A stretch of DNA of 64,000 bases from Simmondsia chinensis (GCA_018398585.1 JAGTTD010000009.1:8685193-8749192), one strand, 5' to 3'. Shown: positions 1-13,487, numbered from the stretch's first letter. The notes: generated by a model from the sequence alone, not told the origin. Numbers and translations: made by a program.

Positions 1-1089
1 AATTAATTCAATCCTTAATTCTTTTAGGCAATTACAAAACATAAAAAATTAATACTACTGCAAATATTTATGTATTATAAATAATTACACTCTTAATTTT
101 TGAAGCAATTATATATCTAAAAGAGTTACAAAGCTATAACAATTTATTAAAATATAGATCAAAATAATTAATTGAAGATTTGATCAAATACAGACCTAGA
201 TCATGAACATCTTCACAATAGGGCAAGCAATGAAAGATCACATAAATGGGGAAATATAGAATGTGCAAGCAGCACAAAGCAAGTGTGGATTTTTTGTTTT
301 GGATTTGAGGAATGTGTTCTTTTATTTTCTTTTTGTTCATCAATTACTTCTCTACACAGAGAGGGAGTTAAGGTGGAAGTGGGATATGGAAGTTAACATA
401 GGCGTGGGGGTTTGGAAGTTTAAGAGAGTGAGTTTTAACTGCTAAGAGTGTCGAATTCGAGAATTAGGGGATTGCTAGGATTTGAGACGATTAGGTAGTT
501 AATAACTTAGAATTAAAGATACAGATAGATTAAGCATGCATATATACTTAAGAATAACCTTGTGAAGCTTCAATGCTCAATATTTGAGTGATTCGCCATC
601 TAATTCAGATTTAGTCCTGCTATCTTTTGTTGATCATAACTGGTAGTTCAGACATAATATTGATCTTTAATTTGACGGTAACGTAGAATGAAATTATCAT
701 AAGTTCCTTCAAGACTTGTTAGGCGGAGGCAACAAGTTAAGGAAATCTAAGGTGATTATTTAACACAAGGTGGAGGCTATAGAGTCGTTTTGACCCTAAT
801 CAAGAGTTTTTGCTTTAGGGTTAGGAGTATGATTAGCCTAGTTCTTTACGTTTGTTCAGAGCTGGTGCTTTGTTTTTCCTCGCTAGTTATGTTTGGATTT
901 TGATTAACCATTTGAAGGTTTTGGTTGTTTTGTATCATTTAAATAGTCTTCTCTTACATTGTCTTGTCATTTGCCTTCGGCTCCTACTTCATACTTTTAT
1001 GCCTTTGATGCTTGTACCCTAATTATTAAAAGAGAGTTACTAATACCAAAGGCACATGTGTTTTGCCGTTATATCAATTAGTCCTTATA
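1..1089. other. AT-rich intergenic DNA
   Basis: I see no conserved protein, tRNA or element end here. The short open frames have no recognisable similarity and no codon structure. The right edge meets the 5S-headed SINE. Confidence 0.6.
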
Positions 1090-1327
1090 GGAACATACCC
1101 AGTACTTCAAGGGCTACCATCTACGCAGGGTCCGGGCGGGAGGGAGGATGTACACAGCCTTCCTCCTTCAGGGTGTTAACCTGAAGAGAGGCTGTTTCCC
1201 AATACCCTCAACCTGAGAGTGAGGACTTCCCAGAAGGTCACCCATACTAGTACTACTCTCGCCCAAGCACGCTTAACTTCGAAGTTCTCATGGGATCCGG
1301 TGATGACGTGCTAGTGCCCTCACGCCA
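1090..1327 (-). mobile_element. 5S-headed SINE, older copy
   Basis: Read on the minus strand, the element starts with a 5S rRNA-like segment (1302 down to 1221). It continues into a body like the Au/TS plant SINEs: a CAGCCTCTCTTCAGG stretch, then GGCTGTGTACATCC and a CCCGGACCCTGCGTAGATGG block, ending near GTACTGGGTATG. The tRNA-like head normal for Au/TS SINEs is replaced by the 5S segment. The same order occurs at 24091-24366. No clean target duplication is visible, so the copy is probably old or its ends are eroded. The body assignment rests on remembered SINE consensus features. Confidence 0.65.
1221..1302 (-). pseudogene. 5S rRNA-like segment (SINE head)
   Basis: The minus strand matches the inner and 3' part of plant 5S rRNA from CACCGGATCCCAT to CTGGGAAGTCCTC. 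It keeps AGTTAAGCGTGCTTGGGCG (box A region) and GAGTAGTACTAG, with only about five differences over some 80 nt from the canonical plant sequence as I remember it. The first ~28 nt of 5S are absent or very diverged and the sequence runs on into SINE body, so it is not a functional 5S gene. The internal pol III promoter boxes look largely preserved. Confidence 0.8.
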
Positions 1328-2530
1328 TGTATTAATTCAATCCCTATAATTGTACAACTAATATTGTGTTAATTTGATGTTTAGTGAAATTTATATCAAG
1401 CTGTAATGAAAATTTTGAATGTTTTGACTTGAAATTAGATAAAATTAAATCAATGAATGAATTTATCATGAATTACTTACATCTAACATAATTTTATTAT
1501 TAAAACTACATAACTTAGATTTGACCAAAAGACTTTAAATTGATACTACATAAATTATAGAGGAATTAAATTGACACAATTAACTACAATGACCAAATTG
1601 ACATAATAAAAAAGTATAGCAACGTTTAGTATAAACAAAACCAAAGGAAGGGATTAGAAAGTATAGCGTGTCGATCCGTGTGCACCAAAACAACTATTTG
1701 ATTTTATTTCTGCTAACACTGTAAGTTTAGCTTTCCTTCCTTTGCTGCTGAGGAGCCAAACCTAAGCGCTCTTCTGCCTCATTGTCAACATCTAGTTCGT
1801 TTTACCTGCACTTTAGGGGCATAAATGAGCCAAACGACTCGTCATAAAACTTAAAACTCAAAACGCTTAACACGTTTTGACCCCAAGCTGAGCCACACTG
1901 ACTTCTTTAACTTATCAAGCTGAACCTAAAAAAGCTCGAGGTTGTATGCTCGAGCCTAAAAATTCACAATCTTAGTTTGAAGTTAGATTGCTAAGCTCAA
2001 ACTTGAAGTTTACAAGCACAGTAAGCTTTGAGCCAGGGACAAACTAATTGTCTCCTCAGGCTCACTCACTACTTGAACTCATGCTCAACAAGCTTCAAAC
2101 TGACCTCAAACTCGCATAGGCATAAAGTAGCGCCATTTAATCTCACTGGACTCTGAATTAGTGACATTTGCGATAATAAATATATGCATATTTTAGACTA
2201 AAAATTTCGTGATAGTGCACTGCACCGTGCAGATTAGTGATTCTGTTGGGATCTAGATGTTGAAACTCCACGACCACAACCATGATCACGACTAGGATAT
2301 AAAACCAGAGTCAAAATAGAACAAAAAACGACAACTCCCTTGTGTAATTGCAGAAGTGGATGACAAATGACGACAATTATTATGAAACCCACCATCAGTA
2401 CCTCACAAGAAATACCAAATTTGCTAAAAACTTGCTCAAAACACTCTAAACCCCCTCCCATCCTGGGGGTTTTCGGTTCACTGGTTCAATGTTTTTTTTG
2501 CCCCCTGCCGATCTCTTTTATTCCAAACCC
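1328..2530. other. Intergenic DNA with a degenerate GAGCT-rich repeat
   Basis: No gene is visible. About 1805-2150 holds a degenerate repeat rich in GAGCTCGAG/AAGCTCGA-like words that resembles stretches at 13730-14170 and 63095-63600. Its class is unclear. The remainder is AT-rich and unremarkable; the last part lies just beyond the 3' end of the aconitase gene. Confidence 0.45.
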
Positions 2531-2707
2531 TCATTTTTTTGCCTAAACGAACGAGAATGAGAAGCAAACTCACAGGTTTTAAATATCTCAAAACGAGCAT
2601 TCATTCACAACGCATACAGCAGAACACAGCTGCTTGCTGCTTTGGACATCTTGATCACATACAGCATCACGAGCGGATGCTGTGGATTAGAGATGGTGGT
2701 GGTGCGG

Positions 2708-5700
2708 TTAATGTTTCATCAACTGCCTGATGACATACGGAAGAATGCCACCGTGGTCGAAGTAAGCCAACTCCACCTGCACCATTGCATATAAACCCAA
2801 GTTACGATTCCACTAATATGCGAATAGATGGAAATTTAATCGACCATCCAATAAAGGAGAAACAGCAATTTTGAACAGTTCAGTGTTGTCTTTTAAGAAA
2901 AAAATTGGTAAGGAGGTTACAATTCCTTTAACAGCGTGTTCTAATACAGCTTAAAGGAGAGGAGATGGGTAAGCTTCGAAGTCAAGGACATAGCGAAAAC
3001 GGGCTGGGATTTTAACCATCAAGCCGATCCAAAAAACCTCAATACATTTTAATCAATTAGAAAGAAAACAACCAATCAATACAAATAATGTACCACCCTA
3101 GGGAAAAAATAGCCTTGCACTCCTATTCTACCTATTGTTCTTCCATTCCAATAATGGTTCTTGTTCATTGGCTTGGCCCATAGATATAATACATAGAATC
3201 CGCTCGAGTATAGGTTCGCTAATGCCAGGTTTTCGTCCAGTTAGCATAAGAACATGAAAAATGGATAATGTAACGTACCTCAGTGTCAAAGCGGGCAGTG
3301 CAAGTGAAGGATTTGCCAGTGTCAGTGGTGACGGTGACATCTTGGCCAGGCCTCATCTCACTGACTTTAGAAGGAAGGTCGATTGTGTAGCGTTCATGAC
3401 CAGTCAATCCCAGCGTCTCTACGTCCTCACCAGGCTTAAAGCATAGAGGGATGATTCCCATGCCCACCAGATTACTGCGGTGAATTCTCTCAAAGCTCTT
3501 GGCTATCACTGCTTTCACTCCCTGTTGCATAAGGAATAGTTCAACATAACATGCATTTCAGGGAAAAGGCCTCACAAGGACAAGAATAAATGTCGACAAA
3601 TCATATAATGTAAAGATACCAGCAACATGGGACCCTTTGCAGCCCAGTCCCGAGAACTGCCACTTCCATACTCAGCGCCAGCCAGGACAATTGTATCTTG
3701 GCCTGCTTCCTTGTACCTCTGCATAATTAAGCAGCATATCAATGAACAAAAGCGATAATAGGCACTTGGAAGCAAGTAGAAGGTACACATAAATAAAGGG
3801 AGAGTGTGTTCTAGACATATTACCCAGACTTAGGCGAGAGTCGAATACAGGTACTTGTCCAATGGTCAGACTCGATTTTTTTCTATAAGATGTACATTTT
3901 AATCTAATTTTAAAGAGTCTAGTATCATAAGAGAGTCCAACTACCCATTATCTGACAGGGGTACATTAGAACAAAATACAGAAGCGTAGAAAGTGTGTTG
4001 TAGAGTTTAGAAGCAAGTAAAACACTATGTACACACAAACATGAACATGCAAATCACCAACAGAAGCATTTTCTCACCATTGCAGCATCAAACACATATA
4101 GTTTCTCTCCAGTTGGAATGTGAACAGTCTTGGGTCCCACTTCTCCACTCAAGAGCTTGTTGACTATCCGAATATTTGCAAAGGTACCCCTTGCCATCAC
4201 TTCATCGTTGCCCCTACGGCTACCGTAAGAATTGAAGTTCTTGCGATCTACACCACGCTCCATCAGATACTTAGCAGCAGGGCTGTCCTTGTGGATACTT
4301 CCGGCTGGGGATATGTGGTCGGTGGTGATGCTGTCACCGAAGTTGAGCAAACAGTAGGCGTCTTTGACACCATGGGGACCAGGTGGATCCAAGCTCATGT
4401 TCTTGAAGTATGGAGGGTCGTGTATGTATGTTGAGTTCGGGTCCCATTGGTAGAGGGTGCCAGGAGGAACTTGAAGGGAGTTCCACATTGGGTTGCCCTT
4501 GGTGATAGCCTCATAAGTGCTCTTAAACATGTCAGGTAGCACACTTGATTGGACAACCTAAGATACCATAAGATCATGTCATGTCAGGTAATCTGATGAT
4601 CACAAAGTGCTTGTTTGCCCAACTAAGCTTTTTGGAGTAAAAAACATGTTTTTTTACTGAAAAGAAAATTGCTTTTTGGAGTTCCGTAGGATGTTTAGAA
4701 TATAAGAACGATTTCAGATCAAAGAACAAACTAATTTTCTGCTTCTCTAAAGTAGAAACAAAAGCATAATCAACAAATTTTAAGACAAAAAAGCCCTCAT
4801 TCAAAGTTCGGATAAAATGATTCTTAAACGACTGATTGAGGGGGAAAAAATAATTTAGTTCTACAGTATGGCCAAACGGACTTATTATAGTCAGAAACAA
4901 AACAACATTTACCTCTGCAATTTCATCATTGCTAGGCCAGATATCCTTGAAGTACACACTCTTCCCGTCCTTTCCTGTTCCAATCGGCTCCTTCTCGAAG
5001 TCAATGTCAACCTGAATAGAGGTGCAGAGTAGTCAAAGAAAAGCCTTGATTCACTTCTCCATATTTTGTTCTAAGAAATATCATAGTTTAGAGAGGCCAT
5101 AATTCTAGATCACGACCTGATATCTTGTGACTGTCATAACACAGGAATAGTGATTAATTGAAAGAGAATATATAGGACATGGTATATACCGTGCCAGCAA
5201 GTGCATAAGCAACAACCAAGGGAGGTGAAGCAAGATAGTTGGCTCTTGTCAGTGGGTGCACACGCCCTTCAAAATTCCGGTTACCAGACAGCACAGCGGC
5301 AGCAATGATATCTACAAAAGACAGAAAAGCAGCCAAAATTATCAAAGAGATCTAAAGTATCTAACATTAGTGTTTTATCTAAAGCATAGAGATGATATCT
5401 CTCGAAGTGTCATCAAAATCTACAAATACTGAATGGCCTTGGGAACACTCTCTTATTACAGTACTTCCAAACCATAAATCCTGAAGCACAAACAGAAGAA
5501 ACTAAAAGCTAAGTCAGATAAGAAATACCATTTTCTGAAATTGCCGCAGAAACTGACTCATTAAGATCCCCAGAGTTTCCAATGCAAGTTGTGCAGCCAA
5601 AGCCAACAATATGGAAACCCTGTTGGTTCAGGTACGGCTGCAGGCCACTGCGGACCAATAAATACTAGAATCAGCACCACTTTGGAAAGCTGCACAGAAA

Positions 5701-8700
5701 TCATGCATCTTGCTTATCACCTAGTGATGAGTCTAATGACAAGAAAGACATACCTCTTGAGAAGGTACTTTGTAACCACTCCAGAACCAGGGGCAAGACT
5801 GGTTTTGATCCATGGCTTGACCTGATAAAGAAACACAATCAGAAAACCATTGATGGAAGCTGAAAACAAGCAGACACCACACCATATTTTGGCTCAGTTT
5901 GGTACTAAGCCATTGACACCTTGGTTTAGCAGTTAAAACAAAACTAAGTTTCATGGCCCTATGACAAAAAGTCAACAGGTTCAAATCCCCATAGCTAGCT
6001 TACCTACCAAAAAAGTACACGTCAAGAAAACACAAAACTACCAACGTTAATGCCCTCAGAAAAGGGTCCTAGGGCTTGAATCCCACTAACACTTTTTAAA
6101 TATTCAGTCTCATCTCAACCTCAAACAGACGAAACAAGAACATCACATTTACACAACCAAATGATTTCCTAAATTAGACAAAATGAACTCGGAAAAAGAA
6201 TATTTTCAGTGGAAGATCCTTGAAAAGAAATATTTTCCAAAGGGGAAAATGGCTTCCCTCCAGGAGCCTTAGTAACAAATTGTTTTACAAAAGGGAAAGT
6301 TCGGAGCCAATCTGAAAGCTGCTTCCTGCTATGACTAAGAGAGAGAGAGAGAAAAAAACAACTTAAGCAGATGGGTAAAAGAATTAAAAGAAAGAAAACA
6401 AAACCATCATACTTGACAGCATGCCATAAATACAGAATATAATGGTCAGAAGGCAGGACATACCTCCAAACCAAGTTCACAAGCCTTTTTTGCAACCAAA
6501 CCAGCACCCAACATAACACTAGGGTTTGACGTGTTTGTGCAACTTGTAATAGCTGCTATCACAACACTACCATGCTTCAACTCAGCTGGCTGTCCATGGA
6601 ATGAGAACTTAGCAACTTTGTCTTGCTCCTCCTTTGGCACAGCAAAACCCTACATGACTTCGAGATGTTACAATTCATGGCAAAAACAGCTAAGCAATTT
6701 TCTTCTTTTGGAAAGAGAGAAGAAATGCAACCCAATTTTCACCCAAAGACAAAACGAAGGTACAATAATGAATAGTGATGCAAATCACTCTCATAAATTC
6801 ATCTTTCAAGCTAAATGCCACAATTACAGCATAGAAAGGACACAGAGGTTCACAAGGGTGCTCCAAATTCACCTTGAATCCAACTTTGTTGTTGAGACAT
6901 GCATGCCAGTCAGTCTTCATTTCTTTCAGCAGGACTCGGTCATGTGGCCTATTACAAGGGAAGACGGATCGCTTAATAAACCAGAAGTAAATTCATAAGG
7001 TAATGAAATTAGGTTTCAAACATAAGAAACATACCGCTTTGGTCCTGAGATGCAAGGTTCAACATCGGCCAGATTCAACTCAAGATAAGAAGAATATACT
7101 CTTTCTTGCTCAGGCTGGTCGCAAAAATAAACTTTGGTTAGACCCAAATATACCAATAGTAGAGTGTGTAGAACAAGGTCGTCAAATAAATCAACTCTAG
7201 AAACAAAGAGACAACCCTTTACCTCATTGTAGTCAACAAACATTTTGTTTGCCCTCAAGTATGATTCTATCATAGACACCTGCCATAAATAAGTAACAAT
7301 GTTCGAGCGTATTAGAATCCAGAATCATTTCATGGCATAATTATTTTTTGGCTCAGCATAAGTTCGCGTGCAAGGACAGTGAGAAGCACAGAGAGAAAGG
7401 AAGAGAGGGGAGACGAACTCACGGTCTCATCACTTCTTCCAGTTAACTTGAGGTATTCCAGGGTAACATGATCCACAGGGAAGAATCCCATTGTCGCTCC
7501 ATATTCAGGAGACATGTTTGCAATAGTAGCCCTGTCAGCCAATGATAGTTTACCCATACCCGCACCTGTATGCATATCAGTGAAAAACATAAGCAAAACC
7601 CATGCAATATACCCAAATCAGCCATTTGGGATTAATCGGATACTTACCATAGAATTCAACAAACTTGCCAACAACACCATGCTTTCTTAGCATTTGGGTA
7701 ACAGTCAACACCAAATCAGTAGCGGTGACACCATCCCGCAATTTCCCAGTCAACTTGAATCCGACGACGCCAGGCAATACCATGCTCATTGGCTGTCAGG
7801 TTAACAAAACAGAAGATTAAAGGGTTAATAACATTCCCTGACAGTATTTTTGTGTTTAAGAAACTGAACTAGAACCCCTAAAAAAGGAAAACACAGCAGA
7901 AACAACAACTATTGATTGTGTTAGCATCATCATCATGTAGAAGCCGTGGAAGTGACACATCTACTAGAGCAACCCAAAGATAATCAAAAGAGAATCATAT
8001 GACGTGTATGACTCAAGTAACAAGATTCATGGAACAATCTCATGTGTGAAAAACAAAAATGACACTAATAACCAGAGCCCCTAGGAGAAAGATTGTGACA
8101 AATTATGAGAAGTGACCCTCCCCCCAATACAACCATGAAAAATGCAAAGAAAAACAAGTAATTTCTCAACGAGAAAAAATAATAACGACATGAGCAGCCT
8201 CAGCATCTTGACAAAAAATTCAAACCCAAAGCAAAAATAGACACAAAACCTTCTGCAGACAATTTAAAGCAATGCATCTTTTTACGAAGTTACTTAGGTT
8301 CATGCACTATCAGTCTAGAGTCTATAACTAATTACAGCAGAAACTTGAAATGAACATTAGCTGCGCTAACCTGACCAAGCATGGCTGACTCGGCTTCAAT
8401 TCCTCCAACTCCCCAGCCAGCTACACCCAAACCATCAATCATAGTTGTATGGGAATCAGTACCAACCACGCTATCAGGGTAAAGAAGCCCATCAGTATTG
8501 AAAACTACCCGTCCAAGGTACTCCAGATTAACCTGACATTAATCCAAGGAGGTAATGCATATGTCAGCCATCCATGACAAAAAATTAGCTCACATAAAAG
8601 ACCTTGGAGTTGAGATAGCAATCAGAACTTAACAACAAATTCCTTGTCAACCACCATGCCTCATAACAGAATTATAAATAACAGATTATTTATGAAAATA

Positions 8701-11700
8701 TTCCCTTGAGATAAAGAAAGTCTCATATCTTTTGAGAAGATAAAGTAAACCATTCAGTCTTACACCAAAATTTGTGAAACAGGTAAAAGGAATTTGTTAA
8801 AGTGCGACCATCCGAAAAGGAATGAACACCACAAATTTGTTCTTACCTGGTGAACGATACCAGAACCAGGTGGAACAACAAGCATGTTACGGAATGCAGT
8901 TGATCCCCATTTGAGGAAACCAAAACGCTCACTGTTCCTCTGAAATTCAAGTTCCATATTTGCCTGAACTGCATTCTCTGATCTTGCTACATCAACTTGA
9001 ACCGAGTGATCAATAACGAGGTCAACAGGAACCTGACAAGTAAACATTCAAATTTGGAAACATTATAAGAAGCAATGCTTACAAATAAGATGCTCTTACG
9101 CGTTCTAAACCCCGTGCCCCAGAAGAATAGGGAAAAAGATCAGAATGGGAAATTCTTTTATGTCTCAGTTCTCTTTGCAAGCCAGTATACCCAACCAAAA
9201 GGTGATTTGCACGAATAAAATAAACATACAGACAGAACAAGCAACCAACCAATGGATTGATCTTGTTGGGGTCATTGTTGAGATTTTTCATAGCATCCCG
9301 CATCGATGCCAGATCAACCACAGCTGGCACTCCAGTGAAATCCTAGACAACAGAAGTCGAGTTTCAGATACCAACAAAAAAACAACAGACTGCAAATTGC
9401 ATAACTAATATCTCACTGAATTCACGATATGAACCTGCAAAAGAACACGAGCAGGCTTGAAGGGGATTTCAACTTGTTTCGGGGAGGAGTTTTCCCAGTC
9501 AACGATTTTCTCCACATCATCCTTGGTGAGTTGGAAGCCATCACAGTTACGGATGGCAGATTCTAGCAATATCCGTATAGAATAGGGCAACTTGTCTGCA
9601 ATAATGATTGGGAACATAGGAGAAGCGTAAGAAAGATTAACTAGTAATATGGATTGAACGAATAAAGCACAAAGGGAAGTCCGGGACCAAGTCATAAGCT
9701 TCAACGGGGCCAGCTTCTATCTAATTTGGAAGACTTTTCCCATAAACTTACAAGACATAAGGACCAAATCATTTGGTAAACAGACATGGTCAAGTAAAAC
9801 TATAATTGAACTGTAACATTTATCCTGGGAGAGAAGAAAAAGGGGGGGGGGGGGGGGGGGGGGGGGGGAGGAGAGCTGAATGAAACAGCATCTAACAAAT
9901 TGTTCACAGTTGACATACCGATCCTTGGATCATTCAGAGCTGGCAGACTGTAGTACTTTCCAAACTCACCACCCCCAGGCTTTGCAAGTGTAGTGAAAAT
10001 GCCCTTGTAAGGATGCTCAGAAGCTGATAAATGTAACATAGCAAAAGAATTGCAGAGTTAAAGTGCAATTGAAGGGGATAAAAATATCCATCTTACTGAG
10101 ATTAATGCCACAAAACCAGAGCCAATTAAATGAAAGAGCAACTCAAATTTAGATTTCATTTCATTATATGACAATCAACCAGCCAAAGCAAGGTGATGAT
10201 TAAAATGCTATCCACATTGTCTTTCATTTGCTTCAATATGCGATGCAAAAACCAGATACCGATCAGGCCAGCTTTTTCTTGCAATTTATATAAAAGAGAA
10301 GTGATGCAGTTCTCATGAAGAGGAAGGCAATGCCTCAACGGGTCTCACACTAATCCAGCAATTATTACGTAAAAACATATCACTATCTTGTTTCCTCTCC
10401 AATCTTATGAAGGAATCCACTGCAGGTCCAAAATAGGGTAAAAACCCATGCCAAGAATCTGATTCTCAAACAAAAACACACTACTTTTTGTATGAAAAAA
10501 AACCTTTCTATCTATAGAAATCATATTGAAAGTATGGCAAATACAAAAGGGGATGGTATTCCATTCCACTTTGCAATGTATGTCAACGCGATTGAAAGGA
10601 TTCAGGAAAAGATAATGGTAAATAGAAGGCACATTCTTTTATGCGCATCTCAAAAAAAAAACCGCATAATTACAAGAATCTTCAGCCTTATTCCACAAGT
10701 TTGCTTTATCATCAGAAGATAAGGAGAAGAAACAAATCAATCGCAGAAATTCGACGACTTCTATCAACCATTGCAACAAAAACATCTAGAAAAAGGTATA
10801 TAAAGCACATCCGCCCTTATTATTTCTTACTTTCTCCCTTCAATTAATATAGTGTCGTCACTCTAAGTAATTAAAGCTACTACAACTTATTACAGTAACA
10901 TTAATCGGTCCAAAAATGTCAGAATCTTAAACATCAATCAAGCCAAAAGTTTTTGATATTATGCCAGCTAACAGAGCCAGAGAATCCAGCTCACAAGATC
11001 AATTATCAGAATTTAGAGAGAAGAAACACAGATCGCCACAATACACACCGACATATATTGAAAATTCTGATAAAGCGAAAATTTTGCTCAACAAATCCAT
11101 AATCGAACACACAAAACAGCCATATTGTACGATCAAATACAGTTTTTTCTTTTTTTTAAATTGACGACATCTCGCCTCAACTCTTTGTACATTCTCTCTT
11201 ACTACTATTTCTTTTGTTGCTCAAAAAGAATTTTGATTAAGCTAAAATTCGCTAAACAAATACATGATCGAACAGACAAAACAGCCATATCATACGATCG
11301 AATACGGTTTTTTCTTGTTCTTTTTTAAATTTTGACTACATCTTCACCTTATATCTTAGTATATTCTCTCGTAATACTATTTCTTTTCCTGATCAAAAAA
11401 ATCCTGATCAAGAGAAAACAAATCAATAATCAAACAGACAAACAAGCATATAAACCGATCAAATGAACGATGAATCATTTTAAGCAGTTAATTTTCCCTG
11501 ATCTTAGTAATTCCTATAAAAATTCGACCAAAAAAAAATCTATTCAATAATCATACCCATAGTCGCGATCTTTCGCTGGATCTGTTCGATCACAGGAGCA
11601 GCAGTTGCAACCCTAGGTCGGATACTCACAGGCGATCTCCAATCAACGCCGTGACTCCACCGAGGAACCGAGCACCTAATCGACCGTAAAGCCGCCGAGA

Positions 11701-11875
11701 AACTCAACGACCGGTAACCAGTCACAGATCCAGTAAAATTCGACGATCTCGGTACCGGCGGAGCCGGAATTCTAGAGAGAGGAGAGAGAGTGGAAGCGAA
11801 ACGGTGTCGTGCGGCTCTTAGAAGGGGAGAAGCGTAGAAATGAGAGGAGAGAGAAGCAGGAGCGCCCGCTATCAT
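2708..11875 (-). CDS. ACO: Aconitate hydratase, mitochondrial type
   Basis: Interconverts citrate and isocitrate through cis-aconitate in the TCA cycle; plant family members also occur in the cytosol. I spliced 20 exons with GT-AG introns: 11875-11557, 10023-9919, 9595-9435, 9342-9250, 9032-8847, 8532-8371, 7792-7648, 7565-7423, 7279-7223, 7114-7035, 6948-6873, 6649-6464, 5821-5754, 5647-5529, 5311-5190, 5011-4913, 4557-4078, 3718-3620, 3521-3279 and 2776-2708. They total 3012 nt, or 1003 residues, with no stop or frameshift. The 4Fe-4S ligands are Cys546 (in [17 protein letters not shown]), Cys612 and Cys615 (in [12 protein letters not shown]), the classical spacing. The swivel domain carries [16 protein letters not shown] and [13 protein letters not shown]. 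The first ~85 residues are rich in Ser, Arg and Ala and lack acidic residues, as in a mitochondrial presequence, which supports this ATG. Length and exon count fit plant aconitases. Function is secure; the start is inferred. Confidence 0.97.
9842..9868 (+). repeat. G27 homopolymer in aconitase intron 2
   Basis: A run of 27 G on the plus strand (C on the coding strand), about 50 nt inside intron 2 from its donor. It does not touch a splice site. The length may be unreliable because long G runs sequence poorly. Confidence 0.95.
11077..11470. repeat. Degenerate ~162-bp tandem repeat in aconitase intron 1
   Basis: Two diverged copies of about 162 bp (near 11077-11238 and 11239-11400) and part of a third follow one another. 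Each contains an AACAAAT...ATCGAACA.ACAAAACAGCCATAT core, then a T-rich run and TTCTCTCxTACTACTATTTCTTTT. It lies close to exon 1 within the 1.5-kb first intron. Confidence 0.7.
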
Positions 11876-12119
11876 GACTTTGAAGGGGGGATGTGGGAAA
11901 TGCAGAAAACAACAATCTTGGGTAAATTAAAAACCTAACCCTAATTTCCGAAATGGCAAAATCATGAAGAGAGAGAGAATGTATGGGGTGACTGACTGTA
12001 GGCTGTGAGCTGTATTAATGGCAGCGATCGCTACAAATTTTGGAAATTTTTTTTTTTTTCAAATTTGTTTGGGAAGTATACAATGTGGGTGCACCCTAGG
12101 ATAACAGTGAGAATTAGAT
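11876..12119. other. Upstream region of aconitase gene
   Basis: This stretch directly precedes the aconitase start codon and should hold its 5' leader and proximal promoter. On the minus strand it has a CT-rich run (CTCTCTCTC near 11973). I cannot place a TATA box or transcription start with confidence. Confidence 0.4.
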
Positions 12120-12660
12120 CTAACAAATATATCGTAATAGAGTGAGGAGTTTTTGAAATAGAGTTAATTCGAATCTGATTTATTTAATAAATAAGTTAGA
12201 AATTTTTAATACTTATTCAACTCAATTATTAAATGAATAACTGACGGATTAACTATTTAATTATATTGATATTTTTTTATTAAGTGCTAATTTGTTAGCA
12301 TAAGAATATGTTAAAATATAACTCATAGTTAGTATTCACAATAAATATATGATATATTTATAATTGTTAAAATAAACTATCAAATTAATGTTAATATTAA
12401 GTTTTTTTTATGTGAGATAAGCTACCAAAATATATGTATATATATAACAGCAATAGTATATAATTTAAATACCTAAATAGTTTTATAAATGAGCAAGCGT
12501 GTTAAAAGAAGTTAAATGAGTCGAATTCCAATTCAACCCATTACATAAACGGATTAAACGGATCAACTCAAATTTAACCTAACTTCAAAAACTTTAATCT
12601 GTATTATATTCTTATTATGATAGTATGGTATTATTATATTGTGTCAAATTTTGCTAATCA
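12120..12660. repeat. Dispersed AT-rich repeat, copy 1
   Basis: Collinear with 26660-27235. Shared blocks include CAATAAATATA..ATATTTATAA, TGTTAAAATAAACTA, GAGATAAGCTACCAAAA versus GGGATAGACTACCAAAA, and CGGATCAACTCAAATT versus CGGGTCAACTCAAATT. The two copies are in the same orientation and about 500 bp long. The words resemble common plant repeats containing GGGTCAACCC-type motifs. No terminal repeats are clear, so no class is assigned. Confidence 0.65.
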
Positions 12661-13487
12661 TACATGTTTGATGAGATGTTGACACGTGGAACTGTGGGGG
12701 GATGGAGGACCGTTCGATTGTAGTGCGGCACACGTGATGATGAGGAGTAGAGGTCTGACTTTTTCTCTGAATAGTATAAAGAAGCGGTTTCGTATTCGAT
12801 TTGGGGACGTGGCAGACTCGTGCTCTAGGCGCGTGGCATACACACGGCTCTATTATGAATTTTTGAGGTAATTAATAAAAAATATTTTACAATCAATAGT
12901 GGTATTCCCTTTAAGATTTGACTGATTAATTAATTATTTTATTATGAATATTGTGTTTAATTATTTGGTAAATTATTATACGACATCTGAACTTTTTAGT
13001 TGTCCATAAAAGGGACTTATGCACTTTCAATTTAATACGATACATTTTTTTCAAGGGATATACTTTTAATTTTATAAAAAATATTTTAAATTAGATAGAA
13101 TTCATTTGAAAACTTTTCAATTTATTTTATCAGAGAACTTTTTAATTTGACATAACGCACTTTCTACACAATTAATATCAGAATAGCCCACTAAACTATT
13201 TATTAGATCAAAATTACCCATATATATCAAATTTACATTTAAATAGAATGTAATTCACTTGCCCTATATAAACTGAACATTGAAATAAATGTTATATTGG
13301 TCGTTTACGTGGTTGACAATGATGCCAACAATGTGTCATCATGAGGGGGGGGGGGGGGGGGGGGGGGGGGGAGATTTCCCGGGGGGAGATAACGTGTGAC
13401 TCACAAGAGGGGACGGTTGAAGGGAGTGAGGGTAGGATTGTAAATGAATTGAATATTCGATAGACTATTGTATTCAAAATCGACTAT
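12661..13487. other. Intergenic DNA with G27 homopolymer
   Basis: AT-rich with no gene seen. It includes a second run of exactly 27 G at 13345-13371, followed by a short GC-rich patch. Confidence 0.6.

Noticed and set aside
1221..1302. Functional 5S rRNA gene
   Set aside because: The 5' quarter of 5S is missing and the sequence continues into a retroposon body without a terminator or array neighbours.
1090..1327. Cassandra-type TRIM (its LTRs carry 5S sequence)
   Set aside because: No paired LTRs, primer-binding site or polypurine tract. The related copy has a 20-bp TSD, and the sequence attached to the 5S part is SINE-like.
4590..4905. MITE in an aconitase intron
   Set aside because: The ends (AGTGCTTGTTTGCCCAACT and, inverted, AGTCCGTTTGGCCATACT) are suggestive, but no target duplication is visible and the repeats need gaps to align.
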